From an uncultured Clostridia bacterium (GTDB lineage: Bacteria; Bacillota; Clostridia; Christensenellales; UBA1242): 21,517 bases of DNA. Below the pieces are notes generated by a model, which worked only from the letters and a program-made list of their open reading frames with translations, did not search any database and was not told the DNA's origin. The position numbers were made by a program, and so were the translations under genes. The stretch covers positions 1 through 21,517 of the forward strand of contig CAMYXB010000004.1 in assembly GCA_947303145.1 (NCBI GenBank), read 5' to 3'. Positions 16,494 to 21,517 of this stretch are shown piece after piece; position 1 is the first letter of the stretch; each line of letters starts with the position of its first letter.

Positions 16494-16532
16494 ACTTCTC
16501 CTGACATATGAAAATCACTTATAATATATTAA

Positions 16533-16563
16533 AAAATATCCGCTTTTATCTGGCGGATATTTT
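16533..16563. terminator. Strong bidirectional intrinsic terminator
   Basis: An 11-bp perfect stem (16533-16543 with 16553-16563) with a 9-nt loop. On the minus strand it is followed by a run of six Ts and ends acpP, 15 nt beyond its stop. On the plus strand the stem's own T-rich arm lies 70 nt after the LytM gene. It serves both convergent genes. Confidence 0.85.
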
Positions 16564-16577
16564 CATGTCTTTTATTA

Positions 16578-16814
16578 TTATTTGCTACTCAATGCTTCGT
16601 CAATGAACTTGGCCACATCGCCCACAGTCACCAGACCCTCGGCTCTGTCATCTGGAACAGTTATCTTGAACTCTTCCTCAAGGGCCATCAGCATCTCTAT
16701 CATGTCGAGTGAGTCGGCACCGAGGTCTTCTATTATCTTGGCATCGTCCGTCACTTTCTCTAGGCTGATGTTGAGTTGATGAGCAATCATTTCTCTTACT
16801 TTTTCGTTCGCCAT
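16578..16814 (-). CDS. acpP: Acyl carrier protein
   Basis: 78 aa, acidic, normal length. GADSLDMIEM contains Ser35, the 4'-phosphopantetheine attachment site; helix II continues EMLMALEEEF and the C-terminus VGDVAKFIDEAL is typical. It carries growing acyl chains in fatty-acid synthesis. The start at 16814 lies about 5 nt after GGAGGA; a TTG at 16826 within that Shine-Dalgarno is rejected. It is alone, not beside other fab genes in this window, with its own promoter and terminator. Confidence 0.97.
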   Translation of the reverse strand: MANEKVREMIAHQLNISLEKVTDDAKIIEDLGADSLDMIEMLMALEEEFKITVPDDRAEGLVTVGDVAKFIDEALSSK

Positions 16815-16843
16815 TGTCTCCTCCAATTGTTATTCATTCCTAC

Positions 16844-16872
16844 ATTATACTACACATTTCTCTTTAAGTAAA
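16844..16872 (-). promoter_or_regulatory. acpP promoter with an inverted repeat over the -35
   Basis: On the minus strand: TTTACT (16872-16867), 17 bp, TATAAT (16849-16844). An inverted repeat TCTTTA-AG-TAAAGA (16861-16874) covers the -35 box and could be an operator. Further GTAAAG copies lie upstream at about 16902, 16922 and 16971, irregularly spaced. Confidence 0.65.
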
Positions 16873-16970
16873 GATGTTTTTTGGAGTTTTTTTCTTGTTG
16901 TAAAGTTTTATTCTTTTATTGGTAAAGTGTAAGACTTTTTTTATTGCCATTTTGATTTTGCTCTTGAAAG

Positions 16971-17033
16971 GTAAAGACATTTAGCACAGTTTTTGTTATT
17001 TTTTGTTTTCAATGTGCTAAATGAAATCTTTAT
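16971..17033. repeat. Long inverted repeat upstream of the first element gene
   Basis: An 11-bp perfect inverted repeat (16978-16988 with 17013-17023) encloses a T-rich 24-nt loop. Six more base pairs (TAAAGA 16972-16977 with TCTTTA 17027-17032) extend it beyond a 3-nt AAA bulge. No T-tract follows, so it is not a normal terminator. It could be a cruciform, operator, recombination site or single-strand hairpin. It ends about 33 nt before the next gene. Confidence 0.6.
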
Positions 17034-17065
17034 CAAAAATTTAGTAAAAAGGGGGTGGTTGCTGC

Positions 17066-17323
17066 TTGGCTGTTCGCAAAAGAAAAAGATTTTCGCTTAA
17101 TGAAAGAATAGCACATTTTGACAATGTCGCAAAAACTGAATTTGAAAAAACCGGTGGAAATTTATATGCGCCGATGTCAAATAGAGAAAAATATGCCCAT
17201 GGTTATTTGCAAGGTGCACAACATGGACTTTCTGGTAATCATAATAAACTTGATAAATATACCAAGCTGGGCGAATCGGCTGGTAATAGGGCAAGATTAA
17301 AAAGTCAAAATTTAAAATTTTAG
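17066..17323 (+). CDS. Small basic hypothetical protein
   Basis: 85 aa from a TTG start with GGGGGTGG (about 17050-17057) upstream. No membrane segment or signal. Rich in Lys, Arg, Asn and Gly; the N-terminus is MAVRKRKRF and a central SNREKYAHGYLQGAQHGLSGNHNK stretch is probably helical. Basic charge suggests nucleic-acid binding, but I recognise no family. It is the first gene of the accessory region, separated from the next by a structured gap. The correct start is uncertain because TTG is the only codon well placed to the ribosome site. Confidence 0.6.
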   Translation: MAVRKRKRFSLNERIAHFDNVAKTEFEKTGGNLYAPMSNREKYAHGYLQGAQHGLSGNHNKLDKYTKLGESAGNRARLKSQNLKF

Positions 17324-17529
17324 TCTTACTACCACAATTTAATTGAGTCGCAGTTTAATCTGCCCCAAGGCACTTGCTGGAAAAAGGGAAAAAGCGTGCA
17401 GTTCTATCGTTCGAAGTTTAATTAGTAGCGAAAACACAACTTAATAATTCTGTAAGTCATGACTGGAAGTCATGCTCAGACTAGGTAGATTAAGTCTAGT
17501 CAAAGGAAAAATATATAAGGAGATATCAG
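17324..17529 (+). other. Structured non-coding stretch (candidate origin, packaging signal or leader RNA)
   Basis: 206 bp without a convincing ORF. A perfect 7-bp hairpin with a 3-nt loop is at 17458-17474 and a 6-bp stem with an 11-nt loop at 17479-17501. Upstream, 17350-17401 holds several competing short GC stems (GCAG/CTGC at 17350-17363, TGCC/GGCA at 17361-17372, GCAC/GTGC at 17370-17399). AAGTCATG is directly repeated (17454-17461 and 17467-17474), as is AGTTTAAT (17352-17359 and about 17415). The next gene's ribosome site follows directly. Confidence 0.5.
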
Positions 17530-17724
17530 ATGTTATCCAAGGTCATTTGTTATAAATTCGGGAAAGAAGTTTTTCGTCAAGACTATAATTCTTACGAATT
17601 AGCACTCAGAGAGGCAATAGATAAGAATTGGTTTGAAAATTTAATGTGTATTATCCTTGTGTATGACGAAATGAAAAAAAAGTGGATAAAGCAATCTTCA
17701 TTATATGTTAGAGAAAGTTATTGA
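17530..17724 (+). CDS. Hypothetical 64-aa protein
   Basis: 64 aa, soluble, with a well-spaced AAGGAG about 8 nt before the ATG. Sequence features are a beta-like start (MLSKVICYKFGKEVF), a helix around residues 20-32 (SYELALREAIDKNW), and a strand with charged tail (LMCIILVYDEMKKKW). No family recognised. It follows the structured gap and begins a run of co-directional genes with short spacers (29, 2 and 10 nt), so it is probably the first gene of that transcript. Confidence 0.65.
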   Translation: MLSKVICYKFGKEVFRQDYNSYELALREAIDKNWFENLMCIILVYDEMKKKWIKQSSLYVRESY

Positions 17725-17753
17725 AAATACATTGAAAGGAAAGATAAATAATT

Positions 17754-18173
17754 ATGGAAAACGCAAAAGTAAATGAAAAGAAAGAAAATACAAGTGAAGT
17801 TAAGGAGACAGCGAAAGTATTCCTTGAAAGAAAAAAATACACAGGCAGTGACGGAAGAGAGTTTTGGAATTACTATGTTGGTGGAAAGATAAGAAACAGA
17901 AATGTCGAAATAGATTTCATGCCAAAAGATAATGGTGGATATGAGCCACTAGATATTATCTTTGACGTAGTAGACAAAGCTGAGCTATTACTAAGTAAAG
18001 AAAAAACGACTTCTGATGATGGCAAAACTATGAGCTATTTTACATACAAAGCTAGTGTCAAAGACACAGATGGCATTGTTTACGAATGTAGTGTTAAGCC
18101 ATCAAGAGATAGTGACAAGGCCCTGTTCAATATGCTACTTAATACTCTCCATATTGTTATAGGGGGAAAGTAA
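17754..18173 (+). CDS. Hypothetical soluble protein, possible single-strand DNA-binding (gpV-like) role
   Basis: 139 aa, no signal or membrane segment. A charged, disordered N-terminus (about 1-20, Lys/Glu) is followed by a beta-rich body: AKVFLERKKYTGSDGREFW, YYVGGKIRNRNVEIDF, YEPLDIIFDVVDKAELL, then VYECSVKPSRDSDKALFNMLL. Size, beta-strand pattern and basic/aromatic residues would fit an OB-fold DNA-binding protein such as filamentous-phage gpV, but that is inference from context. Ribosome site GGAAAG is rather far (about 13 nt). The next gene begins 2 nt after its stop. Confidence 0.65.
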   Translation: MENAKVNEKKENTSEVKETAKVFLERKKYTGSDGREFWNYYVGGKIRNRNVEIDFMPKDNGGYEPLDIIFDVVDKAELLLSKEKTTSDDGKTMSYFTYKASVKDTDGIVYECSVKPSRDSDKALFNMLLNTLHIVIGGK

Positions 18174-18175
18174 AC

Positions 18176-18376
18176 ATGTTGATACTCACAGAGAAAGATA
18201 CAGGACTTAGAGTCATAATCTCTATTTCAAAAATTTCTTCAATAGTAGAGTGTGAAGACGGAACTGCATTTGTTGAGCAAACTGTTGAAGACGAGGAATT
18301 TTCAAGAGGTTTTTATACTCAACAAACTTTTGACGATATTTTTAATATATTGTCAGACAAAATCAAAATAAATTAA
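18176..18376 (+). CDS. Hypothetical 66-aa protein
   Basis: 66 aa, acidic, soluble. The ATG lies shortly after GGGGGAAAG, which overlaps the end of the preceding gene, suggesting coupling. The pattern MLILTEKDTGLRVIISISKISSIVECEDGTAFVEQ looks like a small beta-hairpin fold, and the C-terminus FDDIFNILSDKIKIN like one helix. The layout recalls small FlbD-like proteins but no real family match can be claimed. The membrane-anchored secreted protein follows after 10 nt. Confidence 0.65.
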   Translation: MLILTEKDTGLRVIISISKISSIVECEDGTAFVEQTVEDEEFSRGFYTQQTFDDIFNILSDKIKIN

Positions 18377-18386
18377 GGAGAAAGAT

Positions 18387-18851
18387 ATGTTAAAAACTAA
18401 TAAAAGTAAATGGATATTGACTACTATAGCTTTTGCACTGGTATCGATAGTCCTCATAGCATTTGGCGTAAAATTAAATCAGCAAATTCCAACAAGGTCG
18501 TTGGCCTTTTCAGATTATTCAATCGGAGCGATAAATTCTAGTACTGGCAAAAATGTCGAAAGTCATAAATCATTGTACACCAATGGCTATCACAAAGTAG
18601 ATGGCCTCGAAATTAAAGTGAATGATAATGCATCAATTACTTATAAGATTGCCTTCTATGACGAGGATAAGGACTTTATTGAAATGTCTACAACTCAGTC
18701 CGCAGATTTTGATAATAGTGATATTCCATCTGGTGCTGAATATTTCAGGGTAGTCATTACTCCAAATCAAGTGGATGGTGAAGATGTCACAGTAACTCTT
18801 TTAAATATCGCAAAATACGCTAACATGTTAAAAATTACATGCAATAAATAA
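18387..18851 (+). CDS. Membrane-anchored secreted protein of the element (candidate virion or surface protein)
   Basis: 154 aa with AAGGAG upstream of the ATG. Basic MLKTNKSK, then one hydrophobic segment (about 9-28; signal anchor or uncleaved signal), then an extracellular beta-rich domain: SLYTNGYHKVDGLEIKVNDNASITYKIAFYDEDKDF, SGAEYFRVVITPNQVDG and a terminal ILLNIA-type strand. The domain pattern resembles small jelly-roll or carbohydrate-binding folds, unproven. A strong terminator follows at once, which would make this the most abundant product of the transcript, as for a coat protein. It is larger than usual filamentous-phage major coat proteins (about 50 aa mature). Confidence 0.65.
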   Translation: MLKTNKSKWILTTIAFALVSIVLIAFGVKLNQQIPTRSLAFSDYSIGAINSSTGKNVESHKSLYTNGYHKVDGLEIKVNDNASITYKIAFYDEDKDFIEMSTTQSADFDNSDIPSGAEYFRVVITPNQVDGEDVTVTLLNIAKYANMLKITCNK

Positions 18852-18857
18852 TTTTTC

Positions 18858-18892
18858 AAAAGACTGGGTGTGTTAGTGACACTCAGTCTTTT
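18858..18892 (+). terminator. Strong hairpin terminator or attenuator between two element genes
   Basis: AAAAGACTG (18858-18866) pairs with CAGTCTTTT (18884-18892); inside, a G-U pair and GTGT/ACAC extend it to a 14-bp stem with a 7-nt loop. The A/T-rich base of the stem supplies the T-tract. It begins 7 nt after a stop codon and ends 21 nt before the next ATG, so it likely lowers expression of the downstream gene. Confidence 0.72.
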
Positions 18893-18913
18893 AGAATATT
18901 AAAGGGAGAAAAG

Positions 18914-20473
18914 ATGAACAAAAGATTTAGTAGAATTTTAACTTGCCTATTTTTTTCATTGTTTTGCTTATTAAGTATTTGCCTTTCCCCCTCAGTAGCA
19001 TATGCGGATACTGGGTCCATGTATACTAATGTCCTGTATGATTTACAAAAAGACGAAAACTTTGATGTAATGGATTATCCAGTAGATATGTCTGATTATT
19101 CTCTCCATGTTATTCAAGTGGCCGAGAGTATCAACAATGAACTGTTTGTGTATGTTTATCAGCCATGTTCTCCAAATAATGACTTGCTTGCGACAAGTAT
19201 AAATATATCCAAGTCTACTGGAAGAAATTTAAGTTATATAAATCATGGACTTACTTTGTTAAATTCGAATGGTACTTTGTATAAATATAGAGTCAACAGA
19301 TTAACTGTCAGTAATCTTGAATCGAGGCACTATAACATATCTTCCATTTTCAGAAAATGGAACGAAGAATATGATAGTGGTCTTCCAGTACATAATGAAA
19401 ATACAATATCGGAAGTTGCATTTGAAGTTGCAACAGAATGGATAGCAACCACCGAAACAAACGAAGTAGTTTATACTGCAACAAGTACTGAGGTCATAAC
19501 AATCACTGATAAATATGTAGGATTTGTAAGATATGACGGGAGCTATGAGTCAAGAAAAACTAGTACTATTAGCCATGGTCGTGGCAGCATAGGCAACAAT
19601 CAATATGTTGCAGGGTTTGACAGCCATTTCATAGCTTTTAACACGGATAAACCAATAGATAAATTGTTGTCTGCTCAGATATATTTTACAACTCAGGATT
19701 TTGAATATCGTTGTAGTCGTATCTTTACAGCAATAACAAGCGAAGAGTCCACATACAGCAATTTAGAAAATAATTCTATTGAATTAAATTATACAGATGT
19801 TGGAAATGGACATGGAAACAGACGAGATTATACTTGGGAGAGGATACAAACTTCTGAGGATTTGTTATCTACCGAGGACAAGTCATTTTTGTATACAGGA
19901 ATATTTATTAACTATATTCAAGAACAACGAATGACTGCTGAGAGTATTGAAGATTTGCAAAATATGCAATGGGTACTTCGTTTCTATGAGAGTGAGTTTA
20001 TAGATGATGAACATTATTTACTAGGAACTGGCGATGAGCATGTTAAATGGACTGGTGTTGCTGACGTTTCAATTCTTAGATTAGAATTTGAAGTTGACAA
20101 AGATATATATACTCTTGGTGTGGTGGACAATAAACAGACTGGCGATGGTGTTCCAGATAATGAAACGCTGAGATATATTGAGTCAACTGAACTTAGTCTT
20201 GGAATAGGTGATTTTTTTGGAAGAATATGGCAAGGCATTGCCGGTTTCTTTAAGGCAATATTCAGTATTTTGAAGATTGCATTTTGGGTAGTCGTCATTG
20301 GTGGTGCTGTATTCTTAATAGTCAAACTTGTTATATCCATTGTGAGACGAAAGAAAAATAAGCGTGCAGACAGTAGAATAAAAAAGACAAGGACTCCTAT
20401 TCGCAGAAAGAAGAAAGGCACAATAAAGAATTATAGGAGAAAATATGTCAAAAAAGTATCTAAGGAAAAATGA
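18914..20473 (+). CDS. Large exported protein with C-terminal membrane anchor and basic tail (candidate adsorption protein)
   Basis: 519 aa; GGGAG precedes the ATG. A classical signal peptide (1-31) ends in SVAYA, a good signal peptidase I site. The body (32 to about 430) is extracellular, beta-rich, with many Ser/Thr/Asn/Tyr and no known motif. A hydrophobic segment (about 450-477) crosses the membrane, preceded by an amphipathic IGDFFGRIWQGIAGFFKAIF. A very basic tail of about 42 residues follows, predicted cytoplasmic. Signal plus C-terminal anchor is the architecture of filamentous-phage pIII adsorption proteins, but also of many surface proteins. Its end overlaps the next gene by 29 nt. 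Confidence 0.72.
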   Translation: MNKRFSRILTCLFFSLFCLLSICLSPSVAYADTGSMYTNVLYDLQKDENFDVMDYPVDMSDYSLHVIQVAESINNELFVYVYQPCSPNNDLLATSINISKSTGRNLSYINHGLTLLNSNGTLYKYRVNRLTVSNLESRHYNISSIFRKWNEEYDSGLPVHNENTISEVAFEVATEWIATTETNEVVYTATSTEVITITDKYVGFVRYDGSYESRKTSTISHGRGSIGNNQYVAGFDSHFIAFNTDKPIDKLLSAQIYFTTQDFEYRCSRIFTAITSEESTYSNLENNSIELNYTDVGNGHGNRRDYTWERIQTSEDLLSTEDKSFLYTGIFINYIQEQRMTAESIEDLQNMQWVLRFYESEFIDDEHYLLGTGDEHVKWTGVADVSILRLEFEVDKDIYTLGVVDNKQTGDGVPDNETLRYIESTELSLGIGDFFGRIWQGIAGFFKAIFSILKIAFWVVVIGGAVFLIVKLVISIVRRKKNKRADSRIKKTRTPIRRKKKGTIKNYRRKYVKKVSKEK

Positions 20474-20765
20474 AATTAGGTCTGATTTAAATCCTAATCA
20501 TTATAATAAGTATGGTTCTCCACATGATGCAATCATTACTGCTAAAAAAGGACATAGGTATAAAGCAAATACAAAAACGCATGCAGAATATGTACATGGA
20601 GTTAAGTCTTTGGATTTAGAACCACAATTGCCAGAGTATGTTCCACACAAGCGAATAAGTCCACCTTTTTGGCAAAATGAAAAGCAGTTTGGAGAGAAAA
20701 AAGGAAAAGTTCCTAAGAAACTTAGACGCAAAATTGTTAGATATAATAAGAAATTTATTAGATAA
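20445..20765 (+). CDS. Small, very basic hypothetical protein
   Basis: 106 aa, strongly basic throughout, no signal or membrane segment. Visible stretches are MSKKYLRKNEIRSDLNPNHYNKYGSPHDAIITAKKGHRYK and a C-terminal KKGKVPKKLRRKIVRYNKKFIR. A Shine-Dalgarno AGGAGA sits before the ATG, and it overlaps the previous gene by 29 nt in another frame, so both are probably translated from one mRNA. Charge suggests nucleic-acid or acidic-lipid binding. It shares a general style (AEYVHG, compare KYAHGY) with the 85-aa first gene, too little to call homology. Confidence 0.6.
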   Translation: MSKKYLRKNEIRSDLNPNHYNKYGSPHDAIITAKKGHRYKANTKTHAEYVHGVKSLDLEPQLPEYVPHKRISPPFWQNEKQFGEKKGKVPKKLRRKIVRYNKKFIR

Positions 20766-20770
20766 AAAAA

Positions 20771-20833
20771 AGAAATTCAGTACCCGTGTTGTGTTGCCAC
20801 AAGATGTCAACTTAATGACCAATCTGAATTTCT
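20771..20833 (+). repeat. Nested hairpin in the gap between two element genes
   Basis: A 10-bp perfect inverted repeat (20771-20780 with 20824-20833) encloses 43 nt, which hold an inner hairpin: TTGTG (20789-20793), loop TTGC, CACAA (20798-20802). The gap (20766-20898) has no convincing ORF of its own. It could be a packaging or replication hairpin, or an RNA regulator of the downstream membrane genes. Confidence 0.6.
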
Positions 20834-20898
20834 ACTCTTATTATATTCAAAATTATGTAAAAGTCAATAAAATTTAAGTTAAGGAAAGGTAAAGGCAA

Positions 20899-20991
20899 AT
20901 GAAAGTTTTTAAAAATGTATTTAAAGTAGTTTTAGGGTTAGTTGTTATATTGATAGTTTCGTATTTCATCTTTACATTGAAAAGGGTGTGA
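20899..20991 (+). CDS. 30-aa single-span membrane peptide
   Basis: MKVFKNVFKVVLGLVVILIV then SYFIFTLKRV: a basic nine-residue N-terminus, one hydrophobic segment (about 10-27) and a basic end. AAGGAAAGG (20881-20889) and AAAGG (20891-20895) provide ribosome sites. The next gene starts 1 nt after its stop, which supports it being translated. Length and form recall the 32-33-aa pVII and pIX minor coat proteins of filamentous phages, which also lack a signal peptide; this is analogy, not homology. Confidence 0.55.
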   Translation: MKVFKNVFKVVLGLVVILIVSYFIFTLKRV

Positions 20992-20992
20992 T

Positions 20993-21517
20993 ATGAAAAA
21001 GACATTTTTACATATATTTTGTGTTTTTCTAACGTTGAGTTTTGTAGTACTTGCAATATTTGCATTTCCTACTGCTTTCATTAGAATAAAGGAAAGTGTG
21101 GTTGACATTGTAAACTCAGTTCGTTTCTACTTTGAAGATTTGTTTTCTTCATCAGATAGTAGTATCGTTACAGTGAATGAAATTTCTAGTGTAGAGTTTA
21201 CACCTCCATTTAATTTACCTAAGACTTGGGAAGAGTTTTCATATCTGTGGCATAGATATTGGGAAATGTTCGCAAGCAGGGAAAACTTAAATTCATTTTT
21301 TGAAGGCCTATATAATATCTTGTATGAATTTTCAAAATTCATGATGCTTGTTGGACTGCCAATTATTCTACTTGCGATAATCCTTTTTAAGGTGTATATG
21401 TCAACGAAGAATAACAAGTATAATGTAGACAGTTTGCCATTGAAGATATTTAAGCAGTTAGAGCTTAAAATCTTCTATCCAATAAAAAACTTTGTTTTAC
21501 AATTCATAGCTTTTGTT
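20993..21517 (+). CDS. Multi-pass membrane protein, partial (continues beyond window)
   Basis: 175 codons are visible with no stop. AAAAGGG lies about 8 nt before the ATG at 20993. A first hydrophobic segment (about 5-27, possibly a signal) is followed by an outer stretch with PFNLPKTWEEFSYLWHRYW, a second membrane segment (about 113-132, FMMLVGLPIILLAIILFKVYM), a basic cytoplasmic stretch, and a third hydrophobic start at the edge. In filamentous phages pVI and then the pI (Zot) ATPase follow pIII, so an ATPase domain may lie beyond the window; none is visible. A conjugation coupling protein would be an alternative. Confidence 0.65.
   Translation, partial: MKKTFLHIFCVFLTLSFVVLAIFAFPTAFIRIKESVVDIVNSVRFYFEDLFSSSDSSIVTVNEISSVEFTPPFNLPKTWEEFSYLWHRYWEMFASRENLNSFFEGLYNILYEFSKFMMLVGLPIILLAIILFKVYMSTKNNKYNVDSLPLKIFKQLELKIFYPIKNFVLQFIAFV

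Larger units (their letters stand above)
16874..21517 (+). mobile_element. Left part of a putative inovirus-like or other integrated element (right end outside window)
   Basis: To the right of the acpP promoter every gene is on the plus strand, mostly small, with lower GC and AAA/TTA/ATT-rich codons unlike the AAG/CTC/ATC-rich genes to the left. The order is: possible DNA-binding protein, membrane-anchored secreted protein, terminator, large exported protein with C-terminal anchor, basic protein, tiny membrane protein, membrane protein. This parallels filamentous-phage modules. No integrase, replication protein, tRNA or attachment repeat is visible, and the left boundary is inferred only from where the acpP promoter ends. 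Confidence 0.5.

Noticed and set aside
16520..16525. TATAAT downstream of the LytM gene
   Set aside because: No -35 at proper distance, and transcription would run straight into the terminator at 16533.
16582..16779. Plus-strand 65-aa ORF opposite acpP
   Set aside because: Exact antisense of a highly conserved gene; Ser-rich shadow translation.
20840..20864. Resemblance to a dif/XerCD site (TTATGTAAAAGT)
   Set aside because: Only one arm is similar, the other arm and spacer do not fit, and it lies inside the element instead of at an end.
20677..20877. 66-aa ORF overlapping the 106-aa basic protein
   Set aside because: No ribosome site; most of it is out of frame with the better-supported gene, and the rest crosses the nested hairpin.

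Overview
The window looks like a piece of a low-GC Bacillota chromosome, most likely an uncultured Clostridia-class gut bacterium. This rests on protein families and gene order: a walJ to rlmH block, a glmU-like gene followed by pth and mfd, and a YwmB-like gene beside a SpoIIQ-like LytM protein, which hints at a spore-former or a descendant of one. TGA is used as a stop (for example at the ends of rlmH and pth), so the genetic code is standard. No rRNA, tRNA or CRISPR array was seen.

Layout. Positions 1-1318 (minus) hold the start of an M1-family metallopeptidase lipoprotein cut by the window edge. A small Ig-like lipoprotein (1528-2094) follows on the plus strand, then a co-directional block: walJ, two tandem CPBP intramembrane proteases, rlmH, an M14 peptidase and an unusually long tadA (2174-7256). 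A good sigma-A-type promoter at 7259-7286 opens a tightly overlapping operon: a shrunken GlmU-like protein, pth and mfd (7305-12033). A second promoter at 12066-12094 drives a PrsA/SurA-like foldase lipoprotein, followed by a UPF0104/LPG-synthase-TM membrane protein (to 15289). A YwmB-like secreted protein (minus) and a SpoIIQ-like LytM protein (plus) are transcribed divergently. acpP (minus) closes the chromosomal part, separated from the LytM gene by a strong bidirectional terminator.

From about 16875 to the right edge the character changes: genes become smaller and more AT-rich, lysine is mostly AAA instead of AAG, and almost no product is a recognisable household family. In order there are a small basic protein, a structured non-coding stretch, a 64-aa protein, a 139-aa soluble protein, a 66-aa protein, a membrane-anchored secreted protein, a strong hairpin terminator, a 519-aa exported protein with a C-terminal membrane anchor and basic cytoplasmic tail, a 106-aa very basic protein, a second structured gap, a 30-aa single-span membrane peptide, and a membrane protein cut by the window edge. 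This order resembles a filamentous (inovirus-like) phage module: DNA-binding protein, coat, terminator, adsorption protein, small membrane proteins, then the assembly ATPase expected beyond the edge. I propose that as the most interesting reading, but no hallmark (Zot/pI ATPase, replication initiator, integrase) lies in the window, so a conjugative or other undescribed element remains possible.

Other items: two A-tract arrays phased with the DNA helix inside the linkers of the M14 and tadA genes, a terminator-like hairpin inside the 5' part of the UPF0104 ORF, and a GlmU homologue that has lost its nucleotidyltransferase signature.
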